Positions 9,788 to 20,823 of a stretch of DNA of 64,000 bases are shown piece by piece. The notes beneath the pieces are model-generated. The model was not told where the DNA came from. It made no database searches and worked only from the letters and a program-made list of their open reading frames with translations. A program made the position numbers and the translations under genes. Every line of letters begins with the position of its first letter. The stretch's first letter is position 1. The stretch is from NCBI GenBank assembly GCA_026122225.1, contig JANEZZ010002670.1, positions 248,001 through 312,000 on the forward strand. The letters are read 5' to 3'. Origin of the DNA: Heloderma charlesbogerti. Taxonomy: Eukaryota > Chordata > Lepidosauria > Squamata > Helodermatidae.

Positions 9788-10132
9788 TAGGGTTCTAGGT
9801 CCAGGGGGTAAAGTTCATCAAGCTTTGTTCTGCTCAGTCCCCCAGACTTCAGATTGCTTTACTGCAAGCTGGCCAGACTTAACCTGCATTGACTCAGGCC
9901 AGTTCACAGATGTCAGGGGTTTTTAATAATGTGTGTCAAAAGCAATTTGCACAAAGTGCAGCTGTAATTGGTGCAAATTGCTTTTTATACAAAAAACAAA
10001 ACCAAAAGTTCCTGGGTTCCAGGAACACCCCCCCCCCCCCGGCTCAGCTTGCAAATGCAAGCTGAGTTGGGGGCGCTGTGGAAATTCAGTGAGCCCCAAA
10101 AGGGCTGGATTTCCCAGAAACTGATTTCCCTC
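9788..10132 (-). mobile_element. hAT-type MITE with GCAAATTGC palindromes
   Basis: From TAGGGTTCTAGGTCC to GATTTCCCTC, with flanks AACAAATC (9780-9787) and CACAAATC (10133-10140), 7 of 8 identical. Contains inverted AGCAATTTGCAC / GTGCAAATTGCT and a run of 14 C. Related to 5068-5486 and 27510-27792. Confidence 0.75.
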
Positions 10133-10140
10133 CACAAATC

Positions 10141-10386
10141 AAAGACTTTGAGCCAACTCTAGGCATCGGTTCCTACAGACCTTTTCTTTGAAAGGATCAG
10201 ACAAGAATGACAGCGAGCATTATTAATATGGAGCAGCGTGCATGGCCACTTCCAGTCCTGGCCACCTTCTGCTATGTCAGCCACCTGCTGGACACCAGCT
10301 GTTGTTCTGCTCCCTCTTCTACCGCTCCTGGGTTGTTGTTGTTGTTTTCTTTTTCTTCTTTGTCTTCACCTTCTACTCCAAAATGA

Positions 10387-10418
<32 letters not shown>

Positions 10419-11330
10419 AATTGTGCATTGCTCAATTTCTTTCTTTTTTCCTGGAGAAGCAGACTGCAGGCTCATGGATCAGCTGTTTCATCTCCAACCT
10501 TTGAAATTCATTTTGGATCCTTGAACTCTTAAGCAGCTTACGCTGGGACACAAACTAATTTTCCCCTCCAATTGCAGCCTCCAGATCCTAACTGGATCCT
10601 TGCTTTGCACAGGGGTGCCACTTACGGAGAGGAAAGAGTATTTCAGAGCCCCTGTGATTATGCGTGTGGAGTGGGGTTGCCAACTGACCAGAAAAAAATT
10701 GTCCAGACCTTCTTCTGTGCTTAGCATCCTCAGCTTAACAGCACAAGCACGTACCTTGATTTGCAGAAATCATCAGACAGACGTTTTTCACGGCACTGAG
10801 CTTAACAGGGTCGCCTGATAACTGCAGCAGCTCAATCTGCTGCTGAAAAAGGGATAGCTACAAAGGTCAGTTTAAAAAAAAAATGGCAGCCCTGCTCAGG
10901 ATCACCTCAATTTCTGACAAATACACTGGGCGACAGTTGGTGTAAATAATTAAATCAGCTCGTGTACTAGGTATGCATGCCAAAGGCAGAAATCCCATTA
11001 CTCGGGGGGCATGGGGGACGATCTGTCTTTGACTTGTATTGCTAACATTGCAAGAGTAATCATAAGGAATATTTTAAAAAGCAACTGTAACAAAAGCTCT
11101 TGAAATCTGCAGCTTTTTGTTACTTAATAATGAATGTGCCCAAGAGTAAGCTTTTAAGCCTTACTAATAGTTTTCCACACCACACCCGCCAAAAAAATCC
11201 CCTCTTGGTTCACCATGCTGAAAATTGGAAATGCCTTCAGCTTTGCACTGGCTTTCCAGAGTGTGGTTAAGCAGGTCATAAAGATATAGGACTTTTACAG
11301 GGGTTCAAATTAGGACCATGGAGAAACAGT
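10141..11330. other. Unassigned stretch with a (GAAA)n run
   Basis: A GAAA microsatellite at 10385-10420 gives spurious KERKKERKK-like frames. The rest shows no recognised repeat or conserved frame. Confidence 0.45.
10385..10420 (+). repeat. (GAAA)n microsatellite
   Basis: About nine tetranucleotide units. Confidence 0.96.
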
Positions 11331-11338
11331 GATTTGAG

Positions 11339-11950
11339 TAGGGATGTTATAGGATTCCGCCACGGACTCCAGTGAGGCCCGGAGTCCGTGGCAGAATGGA
11401 GTATCCCCCTCGCCACCACCCCATGAAATGTACGCAGAACGAAGCCTACCTTTGTTGGCCGTCTACCGCCCCGCAAATGGCTGCCCCAGTCTGCGGCCAC
11501 CATTTCCTGTTTACTTTAGCCGTGATAGGCTATGTAAGTATTTATGTAGCCTATCACGACTAATGCAGGGATGCCATTTGCGTCCCTGCCTTTTGCCATG
11601 ATAGGCTACATAAATATATACGTAGCCTATCACGGCTAACTCAGGGACACAAATGGCGTAGCAGCCACCATTTGCGTTCCTGCCTTTTGCCGTGATAGGC
11701 TACGTAAATATATATATAGCCTATCATGGCCTCCGCAGGGACGCAAATGGCGACCGCTACAGTGGCCGCCATTTGTGGCCACAGCCCAGCAGCAGGCGGA
11801 CGTCCGGCTGCAGGCAGACCCTGCTGGTGGCTCCGCAGAGTCGCCACAGAGCAAAGCCGGCCAGGGAGGATTCCGGGGGAAGGGACGGAGCGCCTCCCCT
11901 CAACCATGGATGGCCCTAGTGAAATGGGGTAAGTGATTTGTACACCCCTA
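11339..11950 (+). mobile_element. Large compound-palindrome hAT element P1, perfect TSD
   Basis: 612 bp from TAGGGATGTTATAGG to TTGTACACCCCTA, flanked by GATTTGAG at 11331-11338 and 11951-11958. Three hairpins of 36-39 nt (11521-11558, 11597-11635, 11691-11729) have arms like GTGATAGGCTACGTAAAT, separated by GCAAATGGCG / CGCCATTTGCG blocks. The right end carries GGTAAGT at 11929-11935. No transposase. Confidence 0.93.
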
Positions 11951-12049
11951 GATTTGAGCAAACATTCATGAAATTGACTGATTCCAGGAGAAGCGGTTTC
12001 ACAAACTGCTCCCTCGCCCAACTTCCTTTCTCTGAGTGATTTCACTGAT

Positions 12050-12125
12050 TCTTCAGCATATTTACCTGGGGGTAAATCCCACTGAACTCAATGTAGCTTA
12101 CTTCCAAGTAGACATATATAGGACT
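12050..12125. repeat. Fragment of a common palindromic repeat (TCCCACTGAACTCAATG)
   Basis: CACTGAACTCAATGTAGCTT followed by ACTTCCAAGTAGACATATAT. A related fragment lies near 37235-37305. It resembles an interspersed repeat frequent in lizards; the class is unknown. Confidence 0.5.
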
Positions 12126-12156
12126 ACCCTTTTAATCTCCAGTTTCCCCCTTCATG

Positions 12157-12177
12157 CACACACACACACACACACAC
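12157..12177 (+). repeat. (CA)n microsatellite
   Basis: Perfect dinucleotide run. Confidence 0.95.
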
Positions 12178-12281
12178 TCACGAAAAAAGAAAAGAAACAC
12201 AACAACATGGGATGCCTTCCCAATCTTTGGGTCTGCTTTCGAATAAAGCATCTTTGGGCTTTTGGCAAGACGTACATGTAT

Positions 12282-12510
12282 GAGAGCCAGTGTGGTGATT
12301 AGAGTGTTGGTCTGGGACTCAGGAGATCTGGGTTCTAGTCCCCACCCAGCTATGAAACTCACTGGGTGACTTTGGGCCAGTCACTGACTCTCTGCCTAAA
12401 CTACCTCACAGGATTGTTGTGAAGATAAAACGGAGAGGAGGAAGACCGTGTAAACCAACTTGGGTTCCTTGCAGCAGGAAAAAAGGCTAGATAAAAAAGT
12501 AATAATAAAC
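12282..12510 (+). mobile_element. Sauria-type tRNA-derived SINE
   Basis: Starts with GAGAGCCAGTGTGGTGATTA (tRNA-like head with A box), then GGGTTCTAGTCCCCAC (B-box region), GGGTGACTTTGGGCCAGTCA, ACCTCACAGGATTGTTGTGA, and a tail GGAAAAAAGGCTAGATAAAA followed by AATAAT units. The order head, body, LINE-like tail matches SINEs widespread in squamates. Copies: 29595-29838 and 39685-39925. Confidence 0.9.
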
Positions 12511-14052
12511 AAGAAAAAAGAAAAAAATCCATATGTAAAACACATTTTCCCTAATAGTTCATGTTTTAAAAATTGGGTTGCATGGGACAGCACACTGTGT
12601 CTTTATATTTTTTAGAGAAGCCTGTTTCAATCACTGTCCAGGGGGGCTTCAATACTGCAGCTTTTGAATTAAGTGAGCTTCTGAAGGAATGATATTCACA
12701 CTGCAAAAGTGTGTTTTTTTCTGCAGATATTCAACCAGTGCATTATAATGGACCCTTCAGTGAGTAGAAAAGGAGGCAGCCAATTTTATGACGGAAGCCA
12801 ATTTGACTTTCCCAAAATTCAAAAGGTACCTCAAAACAGGGCTTTCTGGAAGAGAACAAAAGGGTGGCTGCTCCAATTCATTTCCCCCCCCCCGAATAAT
12901 TTGGCCTCATCCCCACCCCAAAATATACGCAAAACAAAACAACTGATTCCAAGATGGGTGAGCCAGATGAGAAAGGGTCCTTGACAATTCCATACAGCCT
13001 TAGTTCAAATACTGTATCAGTATATCAACCTTGGACCCAAGACCAGCCTGCCTGTTCCACTCACCACTAGCCACTACCATATACCTCCAGGGGGTGACTG
13101 CTCCATGCGCAGAGTGTTGACACATAAAGTAGGTTGCCATGTGAATTGCCCACTTCATATGTCTCCATGTTGCTGCCAGATACTCCTGGGAATGTCTGGA
13201 GGCCCTATGGAAACCTTCACATGTTTGATGTTACCTGAGTGGCAACCCACTGTACATGTCAGGGCCAGCAGTCTGGAGGCAAAGCAGGCACTGGAAGAGC
13301 AGGTCCAGACAGATGAGGGCCGGTCAATCTTCCCTCAACTGACAAACTGCAAAATGAGGATCCCAGGCATGTGTCTGAGCCTTTATAGGCCAAGAGGAGT
13401 CCTATTGGTGTCCTTGTGTCAGCTGACAACTGCAGAATTAGAAGCTGACTGGCCGTGGCAATGGTGCTCAAGCATATCAGAGAGCAAACCAATGGTTCCC
13501 TCTGCTGGCAAGTTGCCTTACACTTATGATCGCCATCACCACATGATGATCATAAGTGTAAGGCATTTTGAAGGTCACACGTACACCATCTCTTACTCAT
13601 GGGTTTCTTTTGCCCACAGTCTGTGAAAAAGATGCATATCTCCACATAGCTATGAACTTAGCAAGGTGACCTTGGTATTTTTCTAAAGCTGTACTTTCCC
13701 ATCTATGAAATGGGAATAATAGCAGCCATCAGCACAGGGAAGGATGAATATGTGCTGGAAATGTCAGTTCTGACCTGTAATGGTAGCACAAGCTGCCCAT
13801 AAGTACCATCTTTATGTATCACTTCATAATTTATTACTTGGTCATATAATGGGATGATCTAGATTTAGGTATGAGCAGTGGGCCTAGCAGAGGCAGACTC
13901 CCCCACTCTCCCCACAGCACTCCCTCCAGCACCCTGAAAATACTACAAAGATAGTCAGTGGACCCTGCTGAATGGGATAGGCTGTGGTCCCCCAAATCAG
14001 GCAGAAGCACCCCCCAACCCAATATTTTAATCCTGGAATTTGCATAGTTAAT
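12511..14052. other. Unassigned stretch
   Basis: A 173-codon plus-strand frame (13105-13626) has no recognised motif. Read on the minus strand, GCCTATAAAGGCTC near 13385 resembles a TATA box, so part could be an old LTR. A perfect inverted repeat lies at 13515-13564. Confidence 0.4.
13515..13564. repeat. Perfect 17-bp inverted repeat
   Basis: Arms GCCTTACACTTATGATC (13515-13531) and GATCATAAGTGTAAGGC (13548-13564) with a 16-nt spacer. It could fold as a hairpin in RNA or DNA. No element boundary is visible around it. Confidence 0.9.
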
Positions 14053-14060
14053 ATTCTCAG

Positions 14061-14478
14061 GTATTATGAGAAATTCATTTCAGTCCATTTGTATCTAGTT
14101 TGCACTTTCCAGATGGAACACAGACTCAGACACAACCTGCGATTGAATTCTGTACATTGCCAAGCTGGCAATGTCATTTGAGGATGGGGAAAAAAAAGGT
14201 GTTCGACAGCATGTGCACATTTGAAAAGTATGCATGAAAAATGTGTACTTTTCAAAAATGTGCACAAGAACACTTTAATCAATGAGAGAAGAAGGCATAT
14301 GTTATGTTTCAAAGATGTGCACAATTGATGGTTACATTTTGGAAAATACCCACAGTTTTTCACGTGGAAAGAAAAAAACAAAGCTCACAATCTGATACTG
14401 AGTCGAGTTAGAACGAGCTTCAAAATGTAATTCAGGGAACTTTGGCAAGCTCAAGTTTTGCTGATTCACACATCCCTA
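14061..14478 (+). mobile_element. hAT-type MITE with perfect TSD and short internal array
   Basis: 418 bp, left end worn (GTATTATGAGAAATTC), right end GATTCACACATCCCTA. Flanks ATTCTCAG at 14053-14060 and 14479-14486. The middle (14210-14290) repeats units like TGTGCACATTTGAAAAGTA. Same family as 40085-40655. Confidence 0.9.
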
Positions 14479-14486
14479 ATTCTCAG

Positions 14487-15656
14487 AGCCTCCCTCATCT
14501 GTAATGTGGTGGTAGTAACACTGACATACCTTATAGTATTAGTATTATAAAGATTATACACTGATCCATCCATCCCTACCAGGGATTAAACATAGCCCCT
14601 TCTACATGGAATCAACATGCTCCATCAGTGAGCTGTGGTTATATCTCCATGTGATGTACTGCTGCAAGGATAGCTATATTTAAAGAATGTTGACCCAGAT
14701 ACAGATGTCCCAACCTAGAAAGGGATAATTGTTTGCAGCCTCAGGCCTCCAATTCATGTGGGCCACATAGATACAAAGGTGCATTACAGAGCATATTTTC
14801 ATCCATCTTGTGATGTTCATCTGGGCTTGACTGAACTGGATCAATGTGGATAGGCGGAATGTATATCTCCATCCAGGCTCGCTAGTTGTTACCCCAGACT
14901 AGTTGTTCCTGAACTGAGCTGAGTTGGGGCCATATTTTAGGCAAGGAGAAGTGCAGGAGACCCTATCCTTACCTCTTTTAATCTCAGAGGAATTTCATTT
15001 TTTTTTACCATCAGTGGGGAAAGATCAAACCCCATCAGGAGAACAAAGGAATCTCTCTCAGAGGATGTTTCTTGTTTATCTAACAAAGCCAGGGAGCTGT
15101 TGCTGTTGGTGGTGGTGGTGTCATCATTGATCTCTTAAGTAAACGGGCTTTGTAAAATTAGAGAGGAAAAATGAACAAAACGTCACTTCCTGATTTCATA
15201 AAGATGTATCTGCAGCTGTATCTTCACATGTAATCACCATTCATCAGATCACAGGTAGCCAAGTTGCTAGGAGATAGCAGTCACTCACACGTAATACATT
15301 GCAGCATCCAGAAGGGCAGCTTAGCAGATGAAAAGCCTGGATTGAAAACACCTACACTTGCTGGAACCGTTGATTCAAATCCTCCATCTCATTCATTTAG
15401 CCTGCCTTCGGCTTTCTGTGCTAGATCAGTTGAGCTCCATGAGGTTTGCTTGTGTGGGAGTCTTCCTAAGGAAGCCTCCTTTACTGCCCTTTTGTCATGT
15501 AAAACCGTCCGGGGTGCTGCTTCCTCACACAAAAGTTCCTGCTCACAGTGTCCTTACCCACAGTTTTCTTCCCCTTCTCCCCATTCTGACATCTGCAGTG
15601 TCCCCTCGTATAAAGTTACTGGATGTATTTCAATACAGACAATGACCTATGGTTCC
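14487..15656. other. Unassigned stretch
   Basis: No recognised repeat, frame or structure; a short GGT repeat lies at 15105-15120. Confidence 0.4.
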
Positions 15657-16110
15657 TAGGGCGCAATCCTATCTAGATCGGCGGCTGCCTCCAAACTCAG
15701 AGGCGACCGCCTATCCAAAGCAAGGCAGGAGAAGGACAGAGGGGACATTCTCTCCGCACTTCTCCTGCCCTGCTTTTTCTGCTAGACAGCCGATTGCGGC
15801 TGTCTACCCGCGGGAGCACAGAGTGCAGAAGGAGGCTGCTGTATGACACATACAATGTGTCATACAGGCAGCCACGCTCTCCTCACCCTGGAACACGCCC
15901 AGCTACACCCCTTTCTGGCCACTCCACACTTCTCTTGCAAGTGCAGAATATGGGACTGTTCCGCAGTGCCTCTGAGGCAGCGCAGAAGTGGGGGGAGGTC
16001 AGTTGTCTGGGAACTGACCTTGGAGCATGGGTTCCAAGGTCAGTTCCTGGAGAACAGCATATCCTATGGCCATCTAGCCACTGTCTAGCAGCCATAAGAT
16101 TGCTCCCCTA
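15657..16110. mobile_element. Palindromic element with TAGGGCGCAATCCTAT end
   Basis: Left end TAGGGCGCAATCCTATCTAG, right end ATAAGATTGCTCCCCTA. The interior has inverted pairs, e.g. TGACACATACAATGTGTCA and GGAACTGACCTTGGAGCA against CCAAGGTCAGTTCC. No coding capacity; TSD not evident. Confidence 0.7.
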
Positions 16111-16450
16111 AAGTACTTCAGGCCAAGCAGGGTGGCCTCTCCATTGCTCACTGGGCACATTTGTCCTGAGAAGACAGCTGCTAAAGGCTCAGATGTCTGC
16201 TACTGCCATGGTCTAGCCAGCCATTTAGTGGAATGTGGAAGCCGAGAAAGGCAGAGGAAAGGAAGGGAAGAAGGGAAGAGTACATTGATGGATGGGTAAA
16301 GGAAGGCAGGGAAGCCAGTGGGAAAAGGCAGCTTTTTCAGGTAAAAGTAGTGGATGCCAGCCAGGACAAGGAAGGAAAAGATTCTGGGTTCTTTGGCAAA
16401 ACAACAAAAACAACAACAAATTACCGTCAGAGTAAACAAGTGGTGCTAAT
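16111..16450. other. Unassigned stretch
   Basis: AG-rich at 16250-16310; otherwise nothing recognised. Confidence 0.4.
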
Positions 16451-16864
16451 TCGAGGTTGTCGGAGAAAGCCACAATGGAATCAGATAAGTTTGGATTTCT
16501 ATGAATCCAACCCACGGGATCCACAACAGACTGGCTTTTCCCGAGTTGTATGGACTTGCAGACCATTAAAAAAAAAAAAAAACTTCCTTGAATTTTATAC
16601 AAATTTAGTTGTAGAAAAATACATAACATAAAAAACACCAGCTGAAAATGCACATTTTCCCCATAGGCTAAAGCACAACAATGTGCATTTGGGGAGGATT
16701 TGCTCATGGGGGAGGATTTGTGCATTTTTGCAAATGAGAATTTGTGGAAAGTTGTGAAATTGGAAAAAATCCTATTCTACCAATGAGTGGGTGATGGAAC
16801 AAAAGGCACTTGACAATCCACAAAATGCAGACAGAACAGATTTTACAAACTCAGTACATCTCTA
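16451..16864 (-). mobile_element. hAT-type MITE (same family as 4671)
   Basis: Contains GTTTGGATTTCTATGAATCC and ends CTCAGTACATCTCTA. Element P2 is inserted exactly at its right terminus. Confidence 0.7.
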
Positions 16865-16865
16865 G

Positions 16866-17359
16866 TACGGATGGCGGAGAAATCCGCCACGGACTCTAAT
16901 GAGGCTGAATTCTTTAGAATCTGGCCCCCCAGAGTCCATGGCGGAACCGACTACTCCCTCCCCGCCACCACCCCCCAAATTCTCCCCAGATGGACCCTAC
17001 CTGCTGCCAGCCGGTCCGGGTCCGTTCACTGCCATCCATCCACTGCCCCAGACTGCGGACGCAAATGGCATGATGCCATTTGCGTCCCTGCTCTTTTCGG
17101 CAATAGACTACGTAAATATTTACGTAGCCTATCACGAAAAGAGCAGGGACGCAAATGGCATCCACTATGCCGGACGTCATTTGCATCAACAGCCTGGCAG
17201 TGGATGGAAGTCTGGCTGCAGACAGGCCCAGCCGGCAGCTCCGTGGACTCGCTGCGGAATGGAGCCAGCCGAGGAGGATTCCAGAGGGAGGGACAGATCA
17301 CCTTCCCCCACCCCACGGATGCTCGAACCAGAACGGGGTAAGTATTTCATACACCCCTA
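16866..17359 (+). mobile_element. Large compound-palindrome hAT element P2
   Basis: 494 bp from TACGGATGGCGGAG to TCATACACCCCTA. Flanks ATCTCTAG (16858-16865) and ATCCCTAG (17360-17367), 7 of 8 identical. One hairpin at 17100-17136 with arms ACGTAAATATTTACGT, bracketed by GCAAATGGCATGATGCC-type repeats. GGTAAGT at 17337-17343; the opposite-facing donor-like motif GGTAGGG lies near 16997. Confidence 0.9.
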
Positions 17360-17367
17360 ATCCCTAG

Positions 17368-18261
17368 TAGCTCCAGAAGGGAGATCTTTGTTACAGCAGT
17401 TGGTAAGCCTCTTTTAACATGGCATCTCATTAACAGACAAAGGTAGAGTCACTACTCAAATAATATTTACTCAGTCTTTGTGGGGGATAACCTGGAACAC
17501 ATGGTACTCTATCTCGAAGATTGCAACAATTCTGAACCCTGACACTTTTAACATGGTCTCATCCAGGAAACCCAGAGACCGTGCAGGCTTGCCTCTCTGG
17601 CCAGCCCTGCATATGGAATGGTGATGACACTTCATTTGGAAAATCTGAATGCTGCCCCTCTGGATGCAACTGGGGCTGAGCTACACTCTATATTGAAGAT
17701 AGAGCTGCTGCTGAAAACAACAGGCCATGTTGAGATTCCTCCCCCCCCCCCGCCTCCCTTTGTAACATGTTTTTAAAAGCTACACATATCCTTATGTCAT
17801 GAAGGGGGATGCGCCATAATTTCATTCCTGTTTGTAAACCATGAAAACATGTCCTGTTCACAACCCCAAACACACATGCAAGCAGGAACACAGTTCTTGA
17901 GATTTTTTCCCGATTTCTCAGACTTTCATTTGCGTTTGAAAGTGTGCACTTGCACAAGCACTCACAAAGAGTGGTAGTGGTGGTGGAATGCATACTAGTT
18001 ATAGTCCTGGAGATTATAGCAAAAGCAAATAATAAATGCCGTTCAAGGACACTTCATTAATGCCCTTCATTTTCTATATGACTTTCAGAGTCACACAGGT
18101 AATTTTCATGCCTTGCATTTAATGTCACCCATTGGTTCTAGTTTGTGAGCAAGGAACAGCAATCCGTGCATTTCCAAAATGGGTACTAAATGCTCTTACA
18201 ACACTTTTTAAATGTGTATTGATTAGCTATTTTAAATAAGAACACAAAGGGTCTAGCCCAT
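17368..18261. other. Mostly unassigned; hAT MITE fragment at 17805-17970
   Basis: The fragment contains TTTCATTCCTGTTTGTAAAC and CACATGCAAGCAGGAACAC, resembling 36668-37029. The rest is not recognised; a run of C lies near 17740. Confidence 0.4.
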
Positions 18262-19330
18262 GTCCCAAAGTAGTTTAAAGCTTGGGCTGATGAACCAGCT
18301 GTATTCTTTCTTGGAGAATACAAACTTGGCCATTGTCATTCATACATTAGTAACTGACAGGTCAGACTACTGTAATATGCTCTATGTGGGACTACCCTTG
18401 AAAAGTGTCCAGAAGCTTCAGTTGGTTCAAGTGATGCTGCCAGAATACTGACTGAGGCTTGGCAAGACAAAGCAGATAACTCCAATATGGTTCCAAGCAC
18501 TGGTTACCTAATCATTTTTCAGCCCTAAATCCAAGTCTATGTTCTTATCATTAAAGCCCTAAACTGCTTGAGGGGAGGTTACCTTCAGGACCACTTTTCT
18601 ATATATCCTCCGGTACACTCAAATCAACATCAGAGATTCAGCAAGGTGGGATGAGAGACAGGGCCTTTTCAATTGTGGCACCTCCCTAGAGAAGCCTACC
18701 TGGCTTCAAGACACTGATTTAGCTAATGTTATATATTAACGACCAGGGGTGCACAAATCTGTCAATTTCAGTTTTGCTCAGTTTCTCATTTTTTCAGTCT
18801 GAAATTCAGTTCATCCTGAACTTTGATTCCCTCCCCCAATTCTAAGTTTGATTCATCCTAAACATTTAGATTTTTTTTAAAAGTTCACATTTCTGTGCAC
18901 ATTTCTCCTAATGCATGCATTTGTACACATTTTCCCTTAATGTACATGTTTTTGTGCAAGCAATTATCCTAACATGATGCATTTTGAACATTATTTTCAC
19001 TAATTCTCATGTTTGTGTGCGCTTTTCCTTAATATACACATGTTATAATTGGAGAGCCCCATCCCAAAATTCGGAGTAGTGTGAATTTTGAAAGATAGAT
19101 AACTGAGGTTTGGTTCATGTATCAGTCTGAAAGTGTGAAATTACGTAAGTTTAAAATGCAAAATACATTCAAAATGCAAAGTGAACTGATTTCTCCTCCA
19201 TCCCTACTTATTACTAGCTTTTAACTTTTGTTGCTTCTGCTACTGTTTTGTATCATTTGTAATTTGCTTTATTTTTAATTATTTTTGCTTGTGTATATGG
19301 TCATCTTACTCTTTCCCTCTGGAAACATTT
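18262..19330 (+). mobile_element. L2-like LINE 3' region, decayed, split by a MITE
   Basis: Encodes SDYCNMLYVGLPLKSVQKLQ before breaking down (18358-18430). Further remnants run to 18720, and the 3' UTR resumes after 19206 (TTTTAACTTTTGTTGCTTCT). Many stops and frameshifts. Confidence 0.8.
18744..19206 (+). mobile_element. MITE with CAGGGGTGCACAAATC left end, nested in L2
   Basis: Left CAGGGGTGCACAAATCTGTC, right TTTCTCCTCCATCCCTA. The middle has spaced ACATTT..CTAATG repeats. Same family as 47421-49234. TSD unclear. Confidence 0.7.
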
Positions 19331-19600
19331 TAAGGGCTTCATTATTTGGACAGATCTGGTTATACGTAATGGGTTATCACACTCACACAGTCCCATAGTT
19401 TAACAAGGTGCATCTAATAGCCATGCCGAATCTCAGGGAGGTATTTTATCGAAGCATTCTACATGCTTCTCTTGGGCCCTGCTGTTCCAGCCACCTGTTT
19501 CAATCTTTGTGGGTTAGACTGAATAGTGAGTCTTGCCTAGCGTACGATTACAACCCCTTCACAATCACAGGTGATTTGACAGGTTTAAGAAAAAGCCTGC
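19331..19600. other. Unassigned stretch
   Basis: Nothing recognised. Confidence 0.4.
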
Positions 19601-20124
19601 TGTAAAGGGCTCCTTGGAGGCCTCTCTCAGTCTAATCCAGTAGCCAAGTCCAGACACAGACAAAGGGATTCTTTTCAAAGCTTTATTCCTCTTTTACAAC
19701 TTAACAACTCTACTGTTAGCAACTAGATATGAGCAGCAGAGTACCTATGCCCTAAGTTGGAACAGTTGGTCCCCGTTTGAAAGGGAATTACTGGCAGACC
19801 GCTGAACTTCAGGACTAGGGAGAGTCCCTCCCCCTTGGATTCTCTGGGCGCAGCCATTGTTTGCGCGCCAACCGGGCACTATACCTCCTTTCTGCGCCCT
19901 CCATTTGGCGCTGCTGTCTGCGTCGGCGTCACGCGTCCATCAAGTCTGCTTCCCGTGCTCTGTCACTCCCAGGACTGCTATCTAAGCTAGGAATGCTGGT
20001 GGGAGGAATCTCCGTCAGCTGTTGGCCCTGGGAAAGAGGAGCGCGCTCCTCTCCCAGGAGCGACTCCTCTTCCTCAGAATCAGAACTACTCTGGGATTCT
20101 ATGGGCTCAGTGTCCACCCTGACA
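19601..20124 (-). mobile_element. Solo LTR-like sequence
   Basis: On the minus strand it begins TGTCAGGGTGGACACTGAGC, contains the polyadenylation signal AATAAA (GAGGAATAAAGCTTTG), and ends ...CCCTTTACA. It is GC- and CpG-rich in the middle with an acidic serine-rich frame. AAAAG occurs at the right edge and just left of 19596, a possible 5-bp duplication if the left end lies a few bases further out. No internal retroelement genes adjoin. Similar start at 46098. Gypsy or retrovirus-like origin cannot be decided. Confidence 0.65.
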
Positions 20125-20540
20125 AAAAGAAAGAGGAAAGCAAAAGGGGGAAAGAAAAAATATTAAAAAGTTATTTCAAAGGATTAAATTTAAACTGCAT
20201 TACACACAAACTTCAAGTGTCATTCTACTTAGAAATTATACCTATATCATTGCCAATATTACACTTCAGTACAGCATAGGTAATCAACCTTAAATTTCAG
20301 TACCATATCATCAGTCTTATAGCAAGGAAGCAAGCATACAATTCATTTCCACTAACCAAATATTGCCCTTCAGTTAATATATAATAATAGGGCTTAAAAA
20401 TTTAGCCAGCCAAAGATATTACTAATCACAGTCTCATAATAATGAAAGTAATAATAACAGTAAAAAAGAAAAGAAATTAAAAAGGATAAAAATAATAACA
20501 AATCACTAATATATTTTATACTATCTATATTTTCGATAAT

Positions 20541-20574
<34 letters not shown>

Positions 20575-20823
20575 TGTGTACATATCTATACACACACAAA
20601 TAGGAATTTTATATACAATATATCATATCTAATATACAAAAGAAGAAGTAAGAAGGAAACAGGGATGTATATAAACAGTCCTCCGCACTGGCATACTGCC
20701 CGGCCCTTGTAGCCTAAACAAAACCAAAGAGCAATCTTCATTGAAGAATTCTCAGCTCATGAAGCTGGAAAAGATGTCTCCTGTGCTACACTTTGTATGC
20801 CAGCTAACCAAGCCTCCACCAGT
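20125..20823. other. AT-rich stretch downstream of the L1 ORF1 remnant
   Basis: No ORF2 is present where an L1 would carry it. An (AT)n run lies at 20544-20571. It may be L1 3' UTR or unrelated sequence. Confidence 0.5.
20544..20571. repeat. (AT)n microsatellite
   Basis: Fourteen dinucleotide units. Confidence 0.95.

Noticed and set aside
10238..10532. Frames with KERKKERKK stretches
   Set aside because: Produced by the (GAAA)n microsatellite.
11521..11729. Regularly spaced repeats resembling a CRISPR array
   Set aside because: The repeats are palindromic hairpins inside a transposon bounded by a TSD in a vertebrate genome; spacers are homologous to each other.
13105..13626. 173-codon open frame
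   Set aside because: No recognised domain, unusual composition, overlapping frame on the other strand and a hairpin inside it; probably chance or LTR sequence.
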